In this document: in pieces, positions 59,585 through 64,000 of the stretch
Numbering within the stretch: the first letter of the stretch is position 1
How the letters are laid out: every line of letters begins with the position of its first letter
Origin: JASHPR01 sp963808705
GTDB lineage: Bacteria > Actinomycetota > Actinomycetes > Streptosporangiales > Streptosporangiaceae
Assembly: GCA_963808705.1 (NCBI GenBank)
Contig: CAWEHB010000005.1
Location: 248,001-312,000, forward strand
Length of the DNA stretch: 64,000 bases
Reading direction: 5' to 3'
The notes under the pieces: generated by a model
The model's database searches: none
Told to the model about the DNA's origin: nothing
What the model saw: only the letters and a program-made list of their open reading frames with translations
Program-made: the position numbers and the translations under genes

Positions 59585-60499
59585 GTGACCGGGGTGCTGG
59601 CCAGCTGGAATGACGGCGCTGCCAGGCAGGCGGTGGTGGGGTTCGCCGAGCGAACGGTGTCGGACGGTGTGCCGCCCGCCGAGCGCGTGGCGGTCTTCGA
59701 CAACGACGGTACTTTGTGGTGCGAGAAGCCGATGCCGATCCAGGCTGACTTCATTCTCCGCCGACTGGCGGAGATGGCGCAGGCCGACCCGCAGCTGCGC
59801 GGCCGCCAGCCCTGGAAGGCCGCGTATGAGCGCGACTATGACTGGCTCGCCGCGGTGCTCGCCGAGCACTACGCGGGCAACGACACCAACGTCGGGACGC
59901 TCATGGCCGGCGTCCTCGCCGCGTTCGACGGGATCAGCGTCGAGGACTTCGAGGCGAAATCAGATGCGTTCTTGCGCACTGCGCAGCATCCGACCCTTGG
60001 CCGCGGGTACCTGGAGTGCGCGTATGCGCCGATGGTCGAGCTGCTCGGCTACCTGGACGCGAACGGGTTCACGAACTACATCGCCTCCGGCGGCGGCCGT
60101 GACTTCATGCGGCCGGTCAGCCAGGAGGTATACGGGATTCCCCGGGACCGGGTGATCGGGAGCGCCACCACGTTCGAGTACACCAGTAACGACCGTGGCG
60201 GGACGATCACCCACAAGGCCGAAGCCGATTATCTCGACGACGGCCCGCAGAAGCCGATCCGGATCTGGAGCCGCACCGGCCGCCGGCCGTTGCTGGCGGC
60301 CGGCAATTCGAATGGCGACCTGCCGATGCTCGAGTTCACCCACCATCCCGGCAAGCCGTCCCTTCGCCTGCTCGTCCTGCACGACGACGGCGAGCGCGAG
60401 TTCGACTACACCGGCGGCGCCGAGCAGGCGCTGGAACGGGCCGCCAACAGCGGCTGGACGATCGTCAGCATGAAGAACGACTGGGCCACCATCTTCTGA
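59585..60499 (+). CDS. HAD-superfamily phosphatase
   Basis: 304 aa, GTG 59585. Motif I VAVFDNDGTLWCEKP (nucleophile Asp ~33), motif II NYIASGGGRDFMR, conserved Lys in THKAEADYLDDGPQKP, motif IV LLAAGNSNGDLPMLEFT. This is the phosphoserine-phosphatase-like subgroup with a helical cap (residues ~50-150). Cytoplasmic phosphatase, substrate unknown. It starts 50 bp after hicB and may share its transcript. Intact. Confidence 0.9.
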   Translation: MTGVLASWNDGAARQAVVGFAERTVSDGVPPAERVAVFDNDGTLWCEKPMPIQADFILRRLAEMAQADPQLRGRQPWKAAYERDYDWLAAVLAEHYAGNDTNVGTLMAGVLAAFDGISVEDFEAKSDAFLRTAQHPTLGRGYLECAYAPMVELLGYLDANGFTNYIASGGGRDFMRPVSQEVYGIPRDRVIGSATTFEYTSNDRGGTITHKAEADYLDDGPQKPIRIWSRTGRRPLLAAGNSNGDLPMLEFTHHPGKPSLRLLVLHDDGEREFDYTGGAEQALERAANSGWTIVSMKNDWATIF

Positions 60500-60645
60500 C
60501 ATGCGCATACGCCAAACGCCGGGCAGTCTGGAGGCAGCAGACGGTCATCCAGCAGACCTATTCGGCGACGCGCCGAGGAGGGTGCTCCGCGCTGGGCGTT
60601 ACGAGCGCGAACCGTGCTGTCTCGGTGCCCTGGGCCCTGCTCGTG

Positions 60646-61221
60646 TCACTGGCCGGGAGCGTCCGCGGCTTGCCCCTGTGCGTGTGAGCGGCGGCGCCAG
60701 ATGATCCGCTGGAGGCGCAGGCCTGCTGCCCCGATCGCGATGAGCACGGTCACGTTCAGAAGCAGCTGAAGTGCTGACCCCCGGGCCTCGGTCCAGTTGG
60801 CGTAGGCGACCGACAGGCCCGTGTCAGCGGCTGCCGGGATTGTGGTGACGGAGATGAAGACGCCGATGAGGGCGGCTGCCCGTGCCTCGGTCAGTGACAC
60901 CACGCCGACGATCCCAGCCAGGACGGCGACGATCAGGGGAAACGGGTTCGGTGCGTCGATCAGGTTCGAGGCCGGGCGCACGCCGAGCGAGTACGCCTCG
61001 GGCGTGCGGCCGGACCAGCGGATCGCCAGCCCGAAGATCAAAGTCACGATGATCGCGGCCGAGCCGGGGGTGGCCAGGCCGGGCCCGAGCAGTTGCCGGT
61101 GGACCCGGGCCAGTGCAGGGTCTCGCTGTAGCACCGGCTCGATCCGCTCCCTCCCCGGCCAGCGACCATCAGGGCGCTGGCCATCGGAGATCACACGTTG
61201 GGCTACCAGCCGGGCCGCCAT
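60646..61221 (-). pseudogene. DUF389 membrane protein, N-terminally truncated
   Basis: The C-terminal half of a DUF389/TIGR00341 protein: GSAAIIVTLIFGLAIRWSGR, RPASNLIDAPNPFPLIVAVL, AGIVGVVSLTEARAAALIGV, FISVTTIPAAADTGLSVAYA, GSALQLLLNVTVLIAIGAAG, LRLQRIIWRR. The N-terminal soluble domain and first helices are replaced by an arginine-rich stretch unlike the family. Roughly 140 of ~330 residues remain. Confidence 0.75.
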
Positions 61222-61412
61222 GCCCGGCCGCTATGGAGGGCGCCTCACCCTCACAACTACCCAATGTCAGCCAGCCTGCCGGCGCATCATGCGATCGGTA
61301 TGAAATCCGGGCACCCGGCAGGCGCCCAGGCCCGGGCATCGGCGTGCTCGGGCTCTTTGTGGGTCGGCGTCAGGCTTCGCGAGCCGGCTATGGGATGCTC
61401 TCGGCGTGATCT

Positions 61413-61661
61413 TCCGTACCGAGTGGGTGGGGCTGTTCACCCCGGGACCACCTCCCCGGCGCTGTGGCTTTCACGATCGCATGGCTAGTGCTGACGGTCC
61501 TCGGGGAACTTGTATTCACGCGGCTGATCCAGAACTCGACCGCGCTGTACGGAACGATCGGCGGGATCTTCGGCCTGCTCGCGTACCTGTACGCGACGAT
61601 GTGGTCATTGCCCATCGGGGCCGAACTGTCTGCCGTGCTGGTGAGCCGGCACCCAAGCTGA
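61413..61661 (+). pseudogene. YihY/BrkB-family C-terminal remnant
   Basis: Reads FTPGTTSPAL in one frame, then AFTIAWLVLTVLGELVFTRL, QNSTALYGTIGGIFGLLAYL, YATMWSLPIGAELSAVLVSR to the stop, the last two helices of YihY-type membrane proteins (YGxxGxxxxLLxWLY, GAELxAVL). The N-terminal ~200 residues are missing. Confidence 0.7.
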
Positions 61662-61689
61662 CCCCGCGGGGACCCAGCGACGAGCGCTG

Positions 61690-62346
61690 TTAGGTGACGA
61701 TGTAGTAGATGCTGTTCGCCACCAGCCAGAAGCCGAGTACCAGGGACACGATGACGATGACCTGGTCGGTATGGGTATCGATCCAGTGCCGCGACCGGGC
61801 GAGGAACGCCTGCGCTGGCTGGGGGCGGAAGGCGGCGTAGATCTCCATCGCGAGGATCGAGGACGTGGCGATGACGCAGAACAGCACGAGCGCCAGGTAG
61901 CTCTCCCAGGACGAGAGTTTCGCCTCGACGATGACCGCGACACCCGCGGCGACGAGTCCCCAGGGCTGGGTGAGCGGGCCGAGCCCGACGGCGAACCACG
62001 GCGTCATGTTGTCGATGTGCGTCTGCCACCGGGGGGGCTTTTTCGGCGGTTTCGGCTTGCCCAGCTTCCGGTACTGCCGGATCGCGATCACCAGCAGCCC
62101 GGCGCCGATGGCGAGCTTGGCGGCGAGCGCTGCCAGCGACGGAGCGGTGCTGGGCTTCGGGGGCTTGTTGTCGGTGACGAGGACCGTGAACGCGATCACG
62201 ATCGCGAGCGACAGGAGCCAGCCGAAGATGAACGCGGCTCCCTTCCGCACGCCGCCTTTTGACGCGAGGACCAAGATGAACGCGGTGAGCGGGATCGGTT
62301 CAAGCGTGATCGCCAGGCCGATGAGAACAAGGCTAAGGACGAGCAT
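61690..62346 (-). CDS. GAP/Sap-family membrane protein
   Basis: 218 aa, ATG 62346. Six hydrophobic segments in two halves: LVLSLVLIGLAITLEPIPLT, GAAFIFGWLLSLAIVIAFTV, LAIGAGLLVIAIRQYRKLGK, FAVGLGPLTQPWGLVAAGVA, YLALVLFCVIATSSILAMEI, VIVIVSLVLGFWLVANSIYY. This matches the Sap (sulfolipid-1-addressing protein)/GAP family, thought to help export or place lipids. A second, frameshifted member lies at 63292, with a flavodoxin between. Intact. Confidence 0.85.
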   Translation of the reverse strand: MLVLSLVLIGLAITLEPIPLTAFILVLASKGGVRKGAAFIFGWLLSLAIVIAFTVLVTDNKPPKPSTAPSLAALAAKLAIGAGLLVIAIRQYRKLGKPKPPKKPPRWQTHIDNMTPWFAVGLGPLTQPWGLVAAGVAVIVEAKLSSWESYLALVLFCVIATSSILAMEIYAAFRPQPAQAFLARSRHWIDTHTDQVIVIVSLVLGFWLVANSIYYIVT

Positions 62347-62368
62347 GTGCGCCGATCCCTTCCTTCTT

Positions 62369-62552
62369 CTATTTGAGGTTTCCGATGATGCCCACCCGGA
62401 ACCCGTACCAGGGATAGATGCGCTGGAGGGCCGGGTCGCCCGAGTTGTAGCCGAAGGCCGAGATCTCCAGCTGGTAGGCCGGGGCGCTGCTGCTCGGGTC
62501 GTTCGGGTTGTAGGTCGCCAATTCGCGTGCGGTAGATCGTCTGGTCGCTCAT
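62369..62552 (-). pseudogene. Short conserved-looking protein, one-base frameshift
   Basis: ATG 62552 gives MSDQTIYRTRI; the next frame continues ATYNPNDPSSSAPAYQLEIS, AFGYNSGDPALQRIYPWYGF, RVGIIGNLK and a stop at 62369. GAATTGGCGACC seems to have one extra G. Restored, it is a ~60-aa protein rich in aromatic residues, lying 4 bp downstream of the flavodoxin stop. Family unknown. Confidence 0.55.
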
Positions 62553-62556
62553 GCGC

Positions 62557-63237
62557 TCATCCGTCCCGTTGTGATGCGGCCACCGTCAGGCTGTCCGCCA
62601 GCTTGTTCGCGAACCCCCGGGCCTGCCCGGGAAAGTCCGGCTTGAGATTGGTCGGCGGGATCTTCACCCCGAGGTAGCGCTCGCGCATCTCACCCTTGCC
62701 GAAGTAGCTGAGCAGCGATAGCAGCGACCGGATCTGGCCGCCCGCGAACTGGAACCGGGTGCCGCCGGCGTACGTCCCCCCCTGCGCGATACCCAGCTTC
62801 CTGACTTCCTTCAGGTTGATGCTCCAGTACCGCCGGCAGACCACGTACGCGGCGAACTGCTTCCCGGCCAGCACCTTCGCCGCCTCGGCGGACTTCAGAT
62901 ACGAGCGCAGGGGCATATTGGTGGTGAAAAACCAGGTCGGCGAGCCGAAGACGACAAGGTCGTAGTCACCCTCCCGCGCCGCATCCGGGATGCGGATCTG
63001 CCCGGTCGCACGGCGCGTCTGTGCCGGCAGCACCGTGAGCAAGTCGAACAGCGCATGCCGGAAGGGGAACCGGTCGAACTTCCTCGCGTAGTGGGGATCG
63101 GTGAACTCCACCCCCGCCAGGGAGACGTCGCAACCCCGCTCGCGCAGCACGTCCGCCATCGCGTCGGCTACCCGAAGGCTCTGCTGGGTGTGAGTGTAGA
63201 AGACGAAGAGAACTGACGGTTTCGTTGCGGGGTCCAT
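62557..63237 (-). CDS. Flavodoxin-family FMN protein
   Basis: 226 aa, ATG 63237 with AAAGAGGGAG-type site. VLFVFYTHTQQSLRVADAMA is the phosphate-binding loop, YDLVVFGSPTWFFTTNMPLR the isoalloxazine loop, and GKQFAAYVVCRRYWSINLKE the core strand of a flavodoxin/NADPH-dependent FMN reductase-like fold. The C-terminal ~70 residues (SLLSLLSYFGKGEMRERYLG) form an unusual hydrophobic extension. It might deliver electrons to a membrane partner. It lies between two Sap/GAP genes on the same strand. Confidence 0.85.
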   Translation of the reverse strand: MDPATKPSVLFVFYTHTQQSLRVADAMADVLRERGCDVSLAGVEFTDPHYARKFDRFPFRHALFDLLTVLPAQTRRATGQIRIPDAAREGDYDLVVFGSPTWFFTTNMPLRSYLKSAEAAKVLAGKQFAAYVVCRRYWSINLKEVRKLGIAQGGTYAGGTRFQFAGGQIRSLLSLLSYFGKGEMRERYLGVKIPPTNLKPDFPGQARGFANKLADSLTVAASQRDG

Positions 63238-63291
63238 GACACTCCCTCTTTAAGTCCGACGAGGCTGGTAATGGTTTTCGGGTGCTCGTCT

Positions 63292-63962
63292 TTAGATTCC
63301 TGCGATGCCTTTGCCGATCAGGACCACGGCGAAGATCAGGAACAGGACGGTCATCACGACCGCGTTGTTCTGGCCTAGCCAGGCTTTCCAGCTGTCCAGG
63401 ATCGTCTGGGCTTTCTCGCCCATCGCGAGCGTGACCACGAGCGGAGCTGCCACGTCGAGCACGGCGACGAGGACGTACACCGCGATGGTCCCTGCCTCCT
63501 GCCCGGCGGGCAGGCTCGCCGAGGCGATGGCCACCGCCGCCGCCACGCCGACGATGATGTTCTTCGGGTTGAGCGCGCCGATGCCTACCCCGACGGCCAG
63601 GGACTTCCTGGGAGCAAACTCAGCGATCCCGTTCATCCACTTTGGCATCGACGCCTCCTCGCCGGGCTTGGCCGGCCGCGGAACTGGCGCAGCGCGGCGA
63701 CCAGCAGCAGCGCTCCCAGCACCAGCTGGAGGATCGAGGCCCCTTTCGACGGCCCCGAGCCAGCGGACAGGTTGATCGTTCCGGCAATGGCGGCGAGGAT
63801 CGCCAGCACGCCGGCGACACCGACGACGAATCCCGCCAGGTAGCTGGCGGCGTTGGCGACCGGCCTCTTAGTGAAGAGCAGCAGGATCTCGGCGACGATC
63901 GGTATCGGCGAGATCGTTACCACGATGGCGAGGGGAAGAATGCTCCCGATGACATCCTTCAC
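63292..63962 (-). pseudogene. GAP/Sap-family membrane protein, frameshifted in the linker
   Basis: First part from ATG 63962: SILPLAIVVTISPIPIVAEI, YLAGFVVGVAGVLAILAAIA, ASILQLVLGALLLVAALRQF, then RGRPSPARRRR and a stop at 63633. The second part in another frame: PKWMNGIAEFAPRKSLAVGV, GIGALNPKNIIVGVAAAVAI, AVYVLVAVLDVAAPLVVTLA, VVMTVLFLIFAVVLIGKGIA. A single ~215-aa protein would have RGRP-KPGEEASMPKW at the break, so one base is missing near 63672. The second half has its own ATG (63648), so two separately translated halves cannot be excluded. Confidence 0.8.
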
Positions 63963-64000
63963 CGGCGAGCCGCCCCGATACGATGATCGGCACGCTGGCG

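Overview
The window is high-GC actinobacterial DNA. GC-rich third codon positions, frequent GTG starts, four-base ATGA/GTGA gene overlaps and the gene families present (arcA/arcB, PadR-MacB exporter, MptB-like GT-C enzyme, LitR/CarH cluster, Sap/GAP proteins, PPK2) all fit a soil actinomycete, perhaps of Streptosporangiales or Frankia-like affinity. I cannot name a genus. No rRNA, CRISPR array or complete tRNA is visible.

The main character of the window is decay. More than twenty genes are truncated, frameshifted or internally deleted, and pieces of at least seven insertion sequences are scattered among them. One IS (IS630 family, 37.9-39.6 kb, with a passenger ORF inside its inverted repeats) looks complete. 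An IS3-family element at 15.3-16.5 kb is almost complete. A 3' tRNA-Ala(GGC) remnant at 11.3 kb, flanked by arm-like motifs, marks an old integration site.

Layout. 0-6.7 kb: arginine deiminase pathway (arcA partial, arcB), a cation/proton antiporter, a collapsed ppk2, and small membrane or stress proteins (DUF1269, DUF4235). 6.7-16.7 kb: remnants, an inverted promoter-like duplication (7.8-8.1 kb), a 709-aa secreted or membrane TAP-like hydrolase with a coupled leader ORF, the att scar, a YbjQ protein, a haloalkane dehalogenase between IS fragments, and the IS3 element. 16.7-24.6 kb: Nudix, a broken pentapeptide/DinB gene, a PadR-regulated MacB-type ABC exporter with a perfect palindromic operator, an epsilon/zeta-like toxin-antitoxin pair and IS remnants. 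24.8-29.3 kb: an oxidoreductase cluster (SDR, broken ADH, aldo/keto reductase, DUF2255, CMD) divergent from an XRE/MmyB-type regulator. 29.4-40.3 kb: a mannosyltransferase-like membrane protein, a broken APC permease, a TPR protein, a divergent pair (frameshifted FAD/NAD(P)-binding protein and MBL-rhodanese sulfur enzyme), rhodanese and DUF4395 remnants, and IS630. 40.5-43.2 kb: an aldehyde dehydrogenase divergent from a TetR regulator, with matching palindromes. 43.7-51.0 kb: the best-preserved block. A B12-binding MerR regulator of the CarH/LitR type is divergent from a five-gene operon (FAD oxidoreductase, DUF1365, cyclopropane-fatty-acid-synthase-like methyltransferase, SDR, SRPBCC). This predicts a light-controlled membrane-lipid modification. 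51-57 kb: remnants plus an intact PPK2. 57-60.5 kb: VapBC-like and HicAB-like modules, endonuclease V and a HAD phosphatase. 60.6-64 kb: truncated DUF389 and YihY, two Sap/GAP proteins and a flavodoxin.

The most novel non-coding signals are a dispersed, GC-rich imperfect repeat with four copies (11.6, 18.1, 29.3, 43.4 kb), the 56-bp inverted duplication at 7.8/8.1 kb, and a recurring pattern of genes whose two ends are joined over a missing catalytic middle. All family assignments are from reading motifs by eye; no database search was possible.
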